DNA of 64,000 nt from Curtobacterium sp. MCSS17_008 (GCF_003234185.1 NZ_QKSM01000005.1:62001-126000), one strand, 5' to 3'; shown: positions 32,332-40,701, counted from the first letter of the stretch. The notes: generated by a model from the sequence alone, not told the origin. Program-made: numbers and translations.

Positions 32332-33804
32332 CTACCCGACGCCGAGCAGGCCCTCGAGCGGCCCGCGCGCGAAGTACAGCAGGAAGCCCGCGGCGACCAC
32401 GTAGAGCAGCCACGAGACCTCGCGCCCGCGGCCGGACAGCAGCTTGATGAGCACCCAGCTGATGAAGCCCGCGCCGATGCCGTTCGCGATCGAGTAGGTC
32501 AGCGGCATCACGACGATCGTCAGGAACGCCGGCAGCGCCGCCCCGAAGTCGGTCCACCCGATGTCCTTCACCTGCGCGACCATGAGCGCACCGACGACCA
32601 CGAGCCCGGCGGCCGCGACCTCGAGCGGGACGACCTGGGTGAGCGGCGTGAGGAACATCGACGCCAGGAACAGCAGCCCGGTCACGACCGAGGCCATGCC
32701 CGTCCGGGCGCCCTCGCCGATGCCGGAGGCGGAGTCGATGAACACCGTGTTCGACGACACCGATGCGCCACCACCGGCGATGGCACCGGCGCCCTCGACG
32801 ACGAGCGCCGACTTCAGCCGCGGGAAGGTGCCGTCCGGCTTCGCGACGCCGGCCGCCTTGGCGAGACCGGTCATGGTGCCCATGGCGTCGAAGAAGTTCG
32901 TGAAGACGAGGGTGAAGACGAGCATCGACGCGGCGACCGGGCCGATGCGGGTGAACGCGCCGAAGACGTCCGCGTGCCCGACGAGCGACAGGTCCGGCAG
33001 GGCGAACAGGGCGTTCGGCAGGCCGGGGGCGTTGAGGTTCCAGCCGGTGGGGGAGTCGACCGAGGTGGGGACCTTGAAGATCGCCTGCAGGATGATCGCG
33101 ATGATCGTGGTGCCGACGATGCCGATGAGCAGCGCGCCCTTGACGCGGCGCGCCATGAGCGTGCCGATGATCACGAGTCCGATGAGGAAGACGATGGTCG
33201 GCAGCGCGCCGACGGACCCGTCCTCACCGAGCTGCAGGGGCGGCGACGCCATCGTCGTGGTGCGCACGAAGCCGGAGTCGACCAGGCCGATGAACGCGAT
33301 GAACAGGCCGATGCCGACGGTGATCGCGGCCTTGAGCTGCGCCGGCACCGCCGTGAAGATCATCGTCCGGATGCCGGTCAGCGCGAGGATGACGATGACG
33401 ATGCCGTTGATGACGACGAGGCCCATCGCCTCGGCCCAGGTCACCTGCTGCACGACGCTCACGGCCAGGAACGAGTTGATCCCGAGGCCGGCCGCGATGC
33501 CGAACGGCAGGTTCGCGACGAGGCCCATCAGGATCGTCATGACGCCGGCGACGAGCCCGGTGGCGGCCGCGACCTGCGCGTTCTGCAACCAGCCGCCGAG
33601 GACGTCCTGCGGCGCCTGGTCCTGGCTGAACCCGCCGAGGATGAGCGGGTTGAGGATGACGATGTACGCCATCGTCACGAAGGAGACGAGGCCACCGCGG
33701 ACTTCACGGGGGATGCTCGAGCCGCGCTGGGTGATCGAGAAGTAGCGGTCGAGGCCGGACGCGAAGCGGTTCCGGGGTGGGGTGTCGGTCTGCTGGGCGC
33801 TCAC
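32332..33804 (-). CDS. AzgA-type NCS2 purine permease
   Basis: A 490-residue nucleobase transporter of the AzgA/guanine-hypoxanthine branch of NCS2 permeases. Visible marks are YIVILNPLILGG, GLGINSFLAVSVV, the helix-8 region TNFFDAMGTMTGLAKAAG and VSSNTVFIDSASGIGEGARTGMASV in helix 10. Adenine, guanine or hypoxanthine/H+ symport is expected. The start is a GTG with TAAACT 6 bases upstream. It is divergent from folE. Confidence 0.92.
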   Translation of the reverse strand: MSAQQTDTPPRNRFASGLDRYFSITQRGSSIPREVRGGLVSFVTMAYIVILNPLILGGFSQDQAPQDVLGGWLQNAQVAAATGLVAGVMTILMGLVANLPFGIAAGLGINSFLAVSVVQQVTWAEAMGLVVINGIVIVILALTGIRTMIFTAVPAQLKAAITVGIGLFIAFIGLVDSGFVRTTTMASPPLQLGEDGSVGALPTIVFLIGLVIIGTLMARRVKGALLIGIVGTTIIAIILQAIFKVPTSVDSPTGWNLNAPGLPNALFALPDLSLVGHADVFGAFTRIGPVAASMLVFTLVFTNFFDAMGTMTGLAKAAGVAKPDGTFPRLKSALVVEGAGAIAGGGASVSSNTVFIDSASGIGEGARTGMASVVTGLLFLASMFLTPLTQVVPLEVAAAGLVVVGALMVAQVKDIGWTDFGAALPAFLTIVVMPLTYSIANGIGAGFISWVLIKLLSGRGREVSWLLYVVAAGFLLYFARGPLEGLLGVG

Positions 33805-33810
33805 CGAACG

Positions 33811-33816
33811 AGTTTA
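33811..33816 (-). promoter_or_regulatory. -10 hexamer TAAACT, leaderless start at 33804
   Basis: Minus strand TAAACT, 6-base spacer, GTG at 33804. Confidence 0.55.
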
Positions 33817-33860
33817 CAGAACGCTGAGAGCGCGGCGGGTCGCCCTGGTACCACCCGGTC

Positions 33861-33875
33861 GGCCGGGAGGCACGG
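33861..33875 (+). repeat. Dispersed motif copy GGCCGGGAGGCACGG
   Basis: In the divergent gap between the purine permease and folE; one mismatch to the exact copies. Confidence 0.6.
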
Positions 33876-33948
33876 CACACCTCGACGGGGTACGGCGCGG
33901 TCGACAGGTGGCCGCGTTCTGCGGCCAGCAACGGTGTTGGATGAGAGG

Positions 33949-34572
33949 GTGAACGAACGTCTGGACCGCGCACGGATCGAAGCCGCCGTGCGCGAGCTCC
34001 TCCTCGCCGTCGGCGACGACCCCGACCGCCCGGAGCTCGAGCGGACCCCGACCCGTGTCGCCGACTCGTACGCGGAGTTCTTCGCCGGCATCGGCGTCGA
34101 CGCCACGGAGATCGCCCGTTCGGGCGCCGTGCATTCGGAGGACGGCGAGCGCGGCCAGCTCGTCGTGGTCCGGGACGTCCGCTTCCGCTCGATGTGCGAG
34201 CACCACCTGCTGCCGTTCACCGGGGTGGCCCACCTGGCCTACGCGCCGGCGAGGCAGCTCATCGGCCTCGGCACCCTGTCCCGCGTGCTCGACGCCGTCG
34301 CCTCGCGTCCCCAGTTGCAGGAGCGTCTCGGGGAGCAGGTCGCCGCAGCCGTCACCGAGGGCCTCGACGCCGCCGGCGTGCTCGTCGTGCTCGACGCGAC
34401 GCACCAGTGCGTGACGACACGGGGTGAACGACAGTCGGGTTCGTCGACGGTGACCGTCGCGGCCACCGGCACGCTCGCCGAGCCCGCCGGCCGTGCGGAG
34501 GCGATCGCACTCATCGGTGCCGGTGCCGGTGCCGGTGCGGGTTCCGGGGCCGACCACGGGGCGGACGCATGA
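33949..34572 (+). CDS. folE: GTP cyclohydrolase I
   Basis: A 207-residue GTP cyclohydrolase I, which makes 7,8-dihydroneopterin triphosphate from GTP, the first step of folate synthesis. Zinc ligands are C83 and H86 in MCEHHLLPF and C154 in THQCVTTRG; GVAHLAYAP and GLGTLSRVLD are family segments. The C-terminus has an unusual Gly-Ala repeat (GAGAGAGAGSG). GTG 33949 is chosen (TTGGAT lies 6 bases upstream); GTG 33934 is an alternative. Its stop overlaps the folP start by 4 bases. Confidence 0.93.
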   Translation: MNERLDRARIEAAVRELLLAVGDDPDRPELERTPTRVADSYAEFFAGIGVDATEIARSGAVHSEDGERGQLVVVRDVRFRSMCEHHLLPFTGVAHLAYAPARQLIGLGTLSRVLDAVASRPQLQERLGEQVAAAVTEGLDAAGVLVVLDATHQCVTTRGERQSGSSTVTVAATGTLAEPAGRAEAIALIGAGAGAGAGSGADHGADA

Positions 34573-35507
34573 CGACCGAGCAGCCGACCACGAGCCTCCC
34601 GACCGTGTCCTCCGCACCCGGATGGGTGGTGCCGGACCTGCGCGACCCGGTCCGCACCATCGGCCGGCGGACGTTCGACTTCGACCGCCGGATCGCGGTC
34701 ATGGCGATCGTGAACCGGACCCCGGACTCGTTCCACGACGAGGGCGCAACCTTCGCGCTCGACCGCGCCGTCGAGGCAGCCGTCCGCGCCGCCGAGCAGG
34801 GCGCCGACTGGGTCGACATCGGCGGCGTGAAGTTCGCGCCCGGCCCCGAGCTGTCGGCCGCCGACGAGCTCGACCGCGTGCTGCCGGTCGTGTCCCAACT
34901 CGCCGAGCAGTCCGACGTCGTCATCTCGGTCGACACCTTCCGGCCCGAGGTCGCGGCGGCGACGATCGCCGCCGGTGCCAGCGTCGTCAACGACACCACC
35001 GGCCTGTCCGACCCGAGGATGGCGTCCGTCGTCGCGGACTCGGACGCGACGATCGTCATCACGCACTCGATCGCGCCGCCTCGGCAGGAGCTGCCCTCGC
35101 CGCCGACGTACGAGGACGTCACGGCCTCGGTCGTCGACTTCCTGCGCGAGCGTGTCGACCGGGCGCTCGCCGCGGGCATCCCGGAGTCGCGGATCATCGT
35201 CGACCCGGGGCACGACCTCAACAAGAACACCGTGCACACCCTCGAGCTGACCCGCCGCCTGCCCGAGGTCGTCGCGCTCGGCTACCCGGTGCTCGCCGCG
35301 GTGTCGAACAAGGACTTCGTGGGGGAGTCGCTCGGGCGCCCCCGCGGTCAGCGTCTGTCGGGGTCCCTGGCGGCCGCGACCGTCAGTGCGGTGCTCGGGG
35401 CCCGGGTCGTCCGGATGCACGACGTCGTCGAGAGCGTCGACGCGATGCGCATGGTCGAGGCGGTCCTCGGCTGGCGCGCCCCCGTGGAAGCGAGGCACAA
35501 CACGTGA
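34569..35507 (+). CDS. folP: Dihydropteroate synthase (FolP2-like)
   Basis: A 312-residue TIM-barrel pterin-binding enzyme: MAIVNRTPDSFHDEGATF (loop 1), ADWVDIGGVKFAPG, VISVDTFRPEVA, VVNDTTG, IIVDPGHDLNKNT and GYPVLAAVSNKDFVGE, then HDVVES near the end. The NRTPDSFHD and DIGGVKFAPG forms resemble mycobacterial FolP2 rather than canonical NVTPDSFSDGG/DIGGESTRPG of FolP1, and FolP2 of mycobacteria is reported not to have normal dihydropteroate synthase activity. It overlaps folE and the next reductase gene, so a pterin role is likely, but synthase activity is not certain. Confidence 0.82.
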   Translation: MTTEQPTTSLPTVSSAPGWVVPDLRDPVRTIGRRTFDFDRRIAVMAIVNRTPDSFHDEGATFALDRAVEAAVRAAEQGADWVDIGGVKFAPGPELSAADELDRVLPVVSQLAEQSDVVISVDTFRPEVAAATIAAGASVVNDTTGLSDPRMASVVADSDATIVITHSIAPPRQELPSPPTYEDVTASVVDFLRERVDRALAAGIPESRIIVDPGHDLNKNTVHTLELTRRLPEVVALGYPVLAAVSNKDFVGESLGRPRGQRLSGSLAAATVSAVLGARVVRMHDVVESVDAMRMVEAVLGWRAPVEARHNT

Positions 35508-36244
35508 ACACCCTGCCGCCGTCGGTCGCCGGCCTGTCCGACGACGACCTGCTCGACCTGTACACCGCGGAGGTCCCCGACGGCCCGTGGCTGCGGGTGA
35601 ACTTCGTCGCGACGCTCGACGGGTCCGCCTCGGCGTCCGGCCGTACCGCGTCCCTCGGCGGCGACGACGACCTCCGCGTGTTCGACCTGCTCCGCCGGGT
35701 GGCCGACGTGGTGCTCGTCGCCGCCGGCACCGTGCGTGACGAGGGGTACGGCCCGATGGTGCTGCACGACGAGGACGTCGCGTGGCGCCGGGCACACGGG
35801 CTGCCCGATCACCCGGTGTTCGCGATCGTCACGAACTCGGGGTCGATGGACGCGTCCTCGCGGGTGTTCACCGAGGCGCCGGTGCGGCCGGTCGTGCTGA
35901 CGTCCTCGTCGGGCGCGTCGTCCTCGTCGGGGCGCGCGCTGGCCGAGGTCGCCGACGTGGTGGAGTGCGGCTCCTCGTCCGTCGACGTGGACGCCCTGCG
36001 GGGCGCTCTGGCCGCTCGGGGGCTCGACCGCATCCACTGCGAGGGCGGGCCGTCCTTCCTCGGGGCGCTCGTCGCCGCCGACGCGGTGGACGAGCTGACG
36101 CTGACGATCGACCCGACGCTCGAGGGTGGGGAGGGGCCACGCATCGCGACGGGTTCGTCGCCGGAGCTCCGGCGGATGCGCCCGGCGCACGTGCTGCTCG
36201 GCGACGGGGGCGTGCTGCTGACGCGGTGGGTGCGGAACCGGTAG
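35504..36244 (+). CDS. RibD C-terminal/dihydrofolate reductase-like reductase
   Basis: A 246-residue NADPH-dependent reductase of the RibD-C/DHFR fold (pyrimidine reductase family). It has VNFVATLDGSAS, GSLGGDDD-like SLGGDDDLRVFDLLRRVADVVLVAAGTVRDEGYGP, HPVFAIVTNSG, and IHCEGGPSFLGALVAADAVDELTLTIDP, all typical of the riboflavin-specific 5-amino-6-ribosylamino-uracil reductase fold. The GTG start overlaps the folP stop. Such stand-alone proteins may replace a classical dihydrofolate reductase or act in riboflavin synthesis; the folE-folP context favours pterin reduction, which is inference. Confidence 0.8.
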   Translation: MNTLPPSVAGLSDDDLLDLYTAEVPDGPWLRVNFVATLDGSASASGRTASLGGDDDLRVFDLLRRVADVVLVAAGTVRDEGYGPMVLHDEDVAWRRAHGLPDHPVFAIVTNSGSMDASSRVFTEAPVRPVVLTSSSGASSSSGRALAEVADVVECGSSSVDVDALRGALAARGLDRIHCEGGPSFLGALVAADAVDELTLTIDPTLEGGEGPRIATGSSPELRRMRPAHVLLGDGGVLLTRWVRNR

Positions 36245-36248
36245 CGGC

Positions 36249-36254
36249 TAGGGT
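36249..36254 (+). promoter_or_regulatory. -10 hexamer TAGGGT, leaderless start at 36262
   Basis: TAGGGT, 7-base spacer, GTG at 36262. Confidence 0.5.
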
Positions 36255-36261
36255 CGGTCAC

Positions 36262-36915
36262 GTGATCGACGTCGTGGTGTCCGGGGTGCTGTTCGACATG
36301 GACGGGACGCTCGTCGACTCGACCGCCGTGGTGGAGGACGCCTGGAGCCGCTTCGGTGCCGAGCACGGGATCGACCCCGCCGAGATCCTCGGCTTCTCGC
36401 ACGGTCGGCAGACAATCGACACGGTGCAGCGGTTCCTCCCGCACCTGTCGCCGGACGAGCAGCGCGTGGTCGTCGACACGATGATCGCCGCCGAGATCGG
36501 CTACACGGACGGCATCGTCGAGGTGCCCGGGGCCGCCGCGTTCGTGCAGCGCCTGCTCGACGTCGGCGTGCCGGTCGCCCTCGTCACGAGCGCCCCGCGC
36601 GAGCTCGCCGTGAAGCGCATGACCGCCGCGGGGGTCCCCGTGCCCGAGGCACTCGTGCCCTCCGAGGACGCCGAGCGGAGCAAGCCGCACCCCGAGGGCT
36701 ACCTGCGCGGCGCCGCCCTGCTCGGGGTGCCGCCGGAGCGGTGCCTGGCGTTCGAGGACGCCCCCGCAGGGGTGGAGGCCGCCATCGCCTCGGGTGCCAC
36801 CACCGTCGTCGTCGGGACGCTCGAGGCGCCGGCCACCGAGGGACTGCCGCGCATCGCGGGGTACGACGGCGTCGAGGTCTCGTGCGAGGGGTCCGCATTC
36901 CGCATCCGGGGCTGA
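36262..36915 (+). CDS. HAD-family sugar phosphatase-like protein
   Basis: A 217-residue HAD hydrolase: nucleophile D12 and acid D14 in VLFDMDGTLVDST, a small helical cap containing GFSHGRQTIDTVQRFLP, motif II in VALVTSAPRELA, Lys in SKPHPEGYL and the acidic motif AFEDAPAGVEAA. The GRQTIDTV cap resembles YfbT/YniC-type sugar phosphatases. Start and independent promoter are set by TAGGGT 7 bases before the GTG. Substrate unknown. Confidence 0.87.
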   Translation: MIDVVVSGVLFDMDGTLVDSTAVVEDAWSRFGAEHGIDPAEILGFSHGRQTIDTVQRFLPHLSPDEQRVVVDTMIAAEIGYTDGIVEVPGAAAFVQRLLDVGVPVALVTSAPRELAVKRMTAAGVPVPEALVPSEDAERSKPHPEGYLRGAALLGVPPERCLAFEDAPAGVEAAIASGATTVVVGTLEAPATEGLPRIAGYDGVEVSCEGSAFRIRG

Positions 36916-37004
36916 ACGTCGGCTCCGGACTGCGAACGTCCCCAGGCCGTCCGGACGACCGTGGACGTCGCGCCGGGAGACCCCCGGCAGTGGAAGGAGC
37001 GACC

Positions 37005-37550
37005 ATGGCAGCCCTCGACGGCAAGAAGATCCTCGTCATCGCGACGAACTACGGCGTGGAGCAGGACGAGATCGTCGTCCCCACCGACCAGCTCCGCGAG
37101 CGCGGTGCGGACGTCACCGTGGCGGCGCAGGAGTCCGGCTCGATCGAGACCCTCGTCGGCGACAAGGACCCGGGCAAGTCGGTCTCCGTCGACACCACCA
37201 TCGGCAGTGTCAGCGGCGCGGGCGACTACGACGCACTCGTCGTCCCCGGTGGCACCATCAACGCGGACACCATCCGCCAGGACGCGGACGCGGTCGCACT
37301 CGTCAAGGCCTTCGCGGAGGCCGGCAAGCCCGTCGCCGCGATCTGCCACGGCCCGTGGACCCTCGTCGAGGCCGGCGTGCTGCAGGGGAAGACCATCACC
37401 TCGTTCCCCTCGCTGCAGACCGACGTGCGCAACGCCGGCGCCGAGTGGGTCGACCAGGAGGTGCAGGTCGACGGCGGCCTCATCACCTCGCGCAACCCCG
37501 GCGACCTGCCGGCGTTCGTCGACGCGATCGAGCAGGCCCTCACGGCCTGA
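37005..37550 (+). CDS. DJ-1/PfpI-family protein (type 1 glutamine amidotransferase-like)
   Basis: A 181-residue DJ-1/PfpI protein: KILVIATNYGVEQDE, YDALVVPGGTINAD, and the nucleophile elbow AAICHGPWTLVEAG with the catalytic Cys-His pair, followed by TSFPSLQTDVRNAGAEWVDQ. It belongs to the YhbO/PfpI branch reported as proteases or protein/nucleotide deglycases; many are stress-induced. GAAGGAG precedes the ATG. A 27-bp perfect hairpin follows. Confidence 0.9.
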   Translation: MAALDGKKILVIATNYGVEQDEIVVPTDQLRERGADVTVAAQESGSIETLVGDKDPGKSVSVDTTIGSVSGAGDYDALVVPGGTINADTIRQDADAVALVKAFAEAGKPVAAICHGPWTLVEAGVLQGKTITSFPSLQTDVRNAGAEWVDQEVQVDGGLITSRNPGDLPAFVDAIEQALTA

Positions 37551-37563
37551 CCCCCTCCGCAAC

Positions 37564-37623
37564 ACGCAACGTGGGCGGTTGCTCGCAGCGACATCCCGCT
37601 GCGAGCAACCGCCCACGTTGCGT
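37564..37623. terminator. 27-bp perfect hairpin between convergent genes
   Basis: Arms 37564-37590 and 37597-37623 are exact inverses over 27 bp, loop ACATCC. The arm begins ACGCAACGTGGGCGG. It separates the PfpI and MOSC genes and should stop transcription in both directions. Confidence 0.75.
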
Positions 37624-37658
37624 CTCGTGGGGCGGACCACGCGGCGCCGGTCACCGCG

Positions 37659-38231
37659 TCAGAGCGCGACGGGGCGTGCCGTGCGGAGCACCGCGGGGCC
37701 GAGGGCGAGCACGCCGTCGGACTCCGGGTCGCAGCGGACCCCGCCCCGCCCGCGCATCGCCCGGAAGGCGCCGGGCGCCACCTCGTGGTCCATCCACGCG
37801 CACGGGTTCGCCGGGCGGTACCCGCGGAACAGCACCGGACCGTCGCAGCCGGCGCTCTCGAGCGAGAACGGCTCGCCCCGGAGCGCCTCGACGTCCGCAC
37901 CGCGCAGGAAGACGTTGCGCCGGGTCGCCGCCGGGTCCACCGGTGCGCCGACCGCCTCGGCGACGGCGTCGAGCCCCTCGAGGCCGATCACCGTCACGCT
38001 CGCGTGCACGTGCGCCCGCGCGGCGTAGTAGCGGTCCCCGACGATGCCGAGGCCCGCGCGGAGCTCGATCCGGTCGCGGAGCTCCGGTCCGTCGGCGGGC
38101 AACGCGCCGTCCGCCGGTCGCCCCTCGTAGCGGTGGCGCGGGGAGACGAGCAGCATCGCGACCTCGACGTCGGTGCGGTACGGCAGGTCGCCGGGGCCGG
38201 CCACGTCGTCGACGGAGGTCACGGTGTCCAC
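37659..38231 (-). CDS. MOSC-domain protein
   Basis: A 190-residue protein of the MOSC family (molybdenum cofactor sulfurase C-terminal domain), with RAGLGIVGDRYYA, SVTVIGLEGLDAVAE, ATRRNVFLRGADVEALRGEPFSL and CDGPVLFRGYRPANPC. Family members use a conserved Cys to carry sulfur to Mo-cofactor or, in YiiM, reduce hydroxylated purines. The GTG start at 38231 is the first in-frame start in front of the domain; no clear leaderless hexamer is seen. It is divergent from the ada-alkA gene across a repeat-rich gap. Confidence 0.78.
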   Translation of the reverse strand: MDTVTSVDDVAGPGDLPYRTDVEVAMLLVSPRHRYEGRPADGALPADGPELRDRIELRAGLGIVGDRYYAARAHVHASVTVIGLEGLDAVAEAVGAPVDPAATRRNVFLRGADVEALRGEPFSLESAGCDGPVLFRGYRPANPCAWMDHEVAPGAFRAMRGRGGVRCDPESDGVLALGPAVLRTARPVAL

Positions 38232-38267
38232 GGTAGTCGGGCCTCCCGGTCGCACGGCGGGCACCTC

Positions 38268-38356
38268 CACGCGGGACGCCCTGCACGCGGGACGCCCTGC
38301 ACGCGGGACGCCGCCCTGCACGCGAGACGCCCGCCCTGCACGCGAGACGCCGGCGG
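38268..38356. repeat. Degenerate tandem array of CACGCGRGACGCC units
   Basis: Units begin at 38268, 38284, 38300, 38319 and 38339; each starts CACGCGGGACGCC or CACGCGAGACGCC and most end in CCTG. Spacings are 16, 16, 19 and 20 bases. It lies in the 282-base gap between divergent MOSC and ada-alkA genes. Confidence 0.75.
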
Positions 38357-38372
38357 ATCCCCCGGCGTCTCG
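38343..38372. repeat. 11-bp hairpin ending the tandem array
   Basis: CGAGACGCCGG (38343-38353) pairs with CCGGCGTCTCG (38362-38372), loop 8. The arm is shared with the terminator at 32243-32310, but here the genes are divergent, so a terminator would not be expected. Confidence 0.6.
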
Positions 38373-38501
38373 GTGACCCGGCGGCGTCCCGCACGGACGC
38401 CCCCGTCTCACGCACACGCACCCGTACCCGCCCTCCCGTGCCCGCACGCCCCGCCCTGCTGCCGCGTCCGATTCCCGCCAGTGGCTGTCGGGGGACCGTG
38501 T

Positions 38502-38507
38502 CAGGCT
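38502..38507 (+). promoter_or_regulatory. -10-like hexamer CAGGCT, leaderless start at 38514
   Basis: CAGGCT, 6-base spacer, GTG at 38514. Confidence 0.45.
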
Positions 38508-38513
38508 GGCCGC

Positions 38514-40097
38514 GTGACGAACCCGGCACCGCCCACCGAGCGCGACGACCTGCACGCGGAGCGGTACCGCGCCGTCGCCTCGCGGGACGCCCGCTTCGAC
38601 GGGCAGTTCGTCACGGCCGTGCACTCCACGGGCATCTACTGCCGCCCGAGCTGCCCTGCCCGCACCCCGCGGGCCGAGGGCGTCACGTTCTACCGCACGA
38701 GCGCCGCGGCGCACCTCGCCGGCTTCCGTGCGTGCAAGCGCTGCCTGCCCGAGGCGACGCCCGGCAGCCCCGAGTGGGACGTGCGCGAGGACGTCGCCGG
38801 CCGTGCCGTCCGACTCGTCCTCGACGGGGTGGTCGAGCGCGAGGGCGTCCCCGGTCTCGCCGCCCGCGTCGGGTACTCGGAGCGGCAGCTCAACCGGATC
38901 ATGACCGAGGAGCTCGGTGCCGGACCGAAGGCACTCAGCAGGGCGCACCGGGCGCAGACGGCCCGGACGCTCCTCACGTCGTCCGACCTGCCCGTCGCCG
39001 ACGTCGCGTTCGCGGCGGGGTTCTCGAGCGTCCGCCAGTTCAACGACACCGTCCGCGAGGTCTTCGCCCTCACCCCCTCGGAGCTCCGCGCCCGGCGGGG
39101 CACCGCCCCGGCGGTCGCCGACGACGGCTGGCTGCACGTCCACCTGCCCGCCCGCGAGCCGTTCGACCTGCAGGGCCTCCTCGACTGGCACGCGCTCCAC
39201 GCGCTCCACGCGCTCGAGCACGTCGAACGCGACGTGACGGGTCGCGTCACCGGGTACGGCCGCCTGCTCTCCCTGCCGGGAGGCCCGGCCCGCTTCACCG
39301 CCTCGGCCCCCGTCCCCGGCACGGCGGGATCGGGCGCGGGGCGCACCGGGGTCGCCCTGCGCGTCCGGCTCGCCTCGCTGTCCGACCTGCCGACGCTCGT
39401 GGCGCGGGTCCGTGCCCTGTTCGACCTCGACGCCGACCCCGAAGCGGTCGACGCGGTCCTCGGTGCCGATCCCGTGCTCGCGTCCGCGGTGCGACGGGTG
39501 CCGGGCATCCGGCTGCCCGGAGCGGTCGACGCGCACGAGATCGTCTTCCGCACACTCATCGGGCAGCAGGTCTCGGTGGCCGCCGCACGGACCGCGCAGA
39601 CCCGGCTCGTGGCCGCCCTCGGCACACCCGTCGACCCGGCCCTGGCCGACGGCGGCCTCCTGTTCCCGACTGCCGAGACCATCGCCGCCCGCGGGTACGA
39701 GGTCCTGCGCGGCCCGGCGGCCCGGGTCGACACGGTCCTGCGGGTCGCCGGAGCGCTCGCCGACGGGTCGCTCGTGGTGGACGGCGGGCAGTCGCTCGCC
39801 GACCTCCGGGCCGGGCTGCTCGCCGTGAAGGGCATCGGGCCGTGGACCGCGGACTACGTCGCCCTGCGCGTCCGGCACCACCCGGACGTGTTCCTGCACA
39901 GCGACCTCGCGGTGCGGAACGGTGCACAGGAACTCGGTCTGCCCGGTGGCGTCCGCGAGCTCTCCCTACGGTCGGAGCAGGTGGCGCCGTGGCGGAGCTA
40001 CCTGACGATGCACTGCTGGCGACCGATCGTCGACCGCGCGAGCGCGGCGGCCGAGGCGGCGGCCGCCACCACGAACCACCAGGAGGACGAACGATGA
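38514..40097 (+). CDS. Ada-type sensor fused to AlkA DNA-3-methyladenine glycosylase
   Basis: A 527-residue fusion for alkylation repair. Residues about 10-85 are the Ada zinc domain with C43, C47, C74 and C77 (IYCRPSCPAR and ACKRC); the methyl-accepting Cys is among these. An AraC-type HTH follows (95-185, with SERQLNRIMTEELG and FSSVRQFNDTV). Residues about 200-510 are AlkA: N-terminal sheet, then HhH motif LLAVKGIGPWTADYVAL and catalytic Asp in FLHSDLAV. It likely senses methyl phosphotriesters, activates transcription and removes alkylated bases. It overlaps ogt (ATGA). The GTG start is set by CAGGCT. Confidence 0.92.
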   Translation: MTNPAPPTERDDLHAERYRAVASRDARFDGQFVTAVHSTGIYCRPSCPARTPRAEGVTFYRTSAAAHLAGFRACKRCLPEATPGSPEWDVREDVAGRAVRLVLDGVVEREGVPGLAARVGYSERQLNRIMTEELGAGPKALSRAHRAQTARTLLTSSDLPVADVAFAAGFSSVRQFNDTVREVFALTPSELRARRGTAPAVADDGWLHVHLPAREPFDLQGLLDWHALHALHALEHVERDVTGRVTGYGRLLSLPGGPARFTASAPVPGTAGSGAGRTGVALRVRLASLSDLPTLVARVRALFDLDADPEAVDAVLGADPVLASAVRRVPGIRLPGAVDAHEIVFRTLIGQQVSVAAARTAQTRLVAALGTPVDPALADGGLLFPTAETIAARGYEVLRGPAARVDTVLRVAGALADGSLVVDGGQSLADLRAGLLAVKGIGPWTADYVALRVRHHPDVFLHSDLAVRNGAQELGLPGGVRELSLRSEQVAPWRSYLTMHCWRPIVDRASAAAEAAAATTNHQEDER

Positions 40098-40633
40098 CCG
40101 ACCAGCTCCCCTCGCCGACGGACCCGTCGGCGACCATCCAGACGCTCGACAGTCCCGACGGGCCCTTCACCGTGCTCGAGGACCACGAGGGACGGGTCCT
40201 CGCCTCGGGCTGGACCGACGACTCCGCACAGCTGCTCGCGCGTCTGGCCGACCGGTACCGGCCCGGGCACGTGTCCGAGGGACGGGTCGCCTCGGCCGAC
40301 GCCGTCGAGGCCTACTACGCGGGTGAGGTCGAGCACGCGATGCGGGTCCCGGTGCGGCAGTACGGCACCGAGCTCTTCACCGAGGGCTGGCACCAGCTGC
40401 GGGCGATCCCGGCGGGCTCGGTGCTCACCTACACCGAGCTCGCGGCGGCGATGGGCCGGCCGGGTGCGGTGCGGGCGGCCGCGAGCGTGTGCGCCCGGAA
40501 CGCTCCGGCACTGTTCGTCCCCTGTCACCGGGTCCTCCGCTCCGACGGGACGCTCGGCGGGTTCGCGTGGGGGCTCGACGTCAAGCGCGCCCTGCTCGAA
40601 CGCGAGTCCGTCGGGGTCACCGCCCTCGTGTGA
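40094..40633 (+). CDS. ogt: Methylated-DNA--protein-cysteine methyltransferase
   Basis: A 179-residue suicide enzyme that takes methyl groups from O6-methylguanine. The active site is PCHRV with C144; preceding IPAGSVLTYTELAAAMGRPGAVRAA contains the helix-turn-helix and Arg finger, and GGFAWGLDVKRALLERE closes the family signature. AGGAGG at 40081-40086 is the ribosome site; the start overlaps the ada-alkA stop, so both repair genes are co-expressed. Confidence 0.95.
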   Translation: MTDQLPSPTDPSATIQTLDSPDGPFTVLEDHEGRVLASGWTDDSAQLLARLADRYRPGHVSEGRVASADAVEAYYAGEVEHAMRVPVRQYGTELFTEGWHQLRAIPAGSVLTYTELAAAMGRPGAVRAAASVCARNAPALFVPCHRVLRSDGTLGGFAWGLDVKRALLERESVGVTALV

Positions 40634-40695
40634 GGGGCACCGCGGGTGGAGCGCTCCCCCTGCTTGCGGGTGGTGACGGCCGCGGTGCGGACTGC

Positions 40696-40701
40696 CATGC
40701 T
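40696..40701 (+). promoter_or_regulatory. -10-like hexamer CATGCT upstream of hydrolase
   Basis: CATGCT about 70 bases before the ATG at 40772; unlike most genes here this one would have a leader, with GAGGAC before the start. Confidence 0.3.

Noticed and set aside
38268-38356. Possible CRISPR array
   Set aside because: Unit spacing is 16-20 bases with no unique spacers of normal length and no cas genes nearby.
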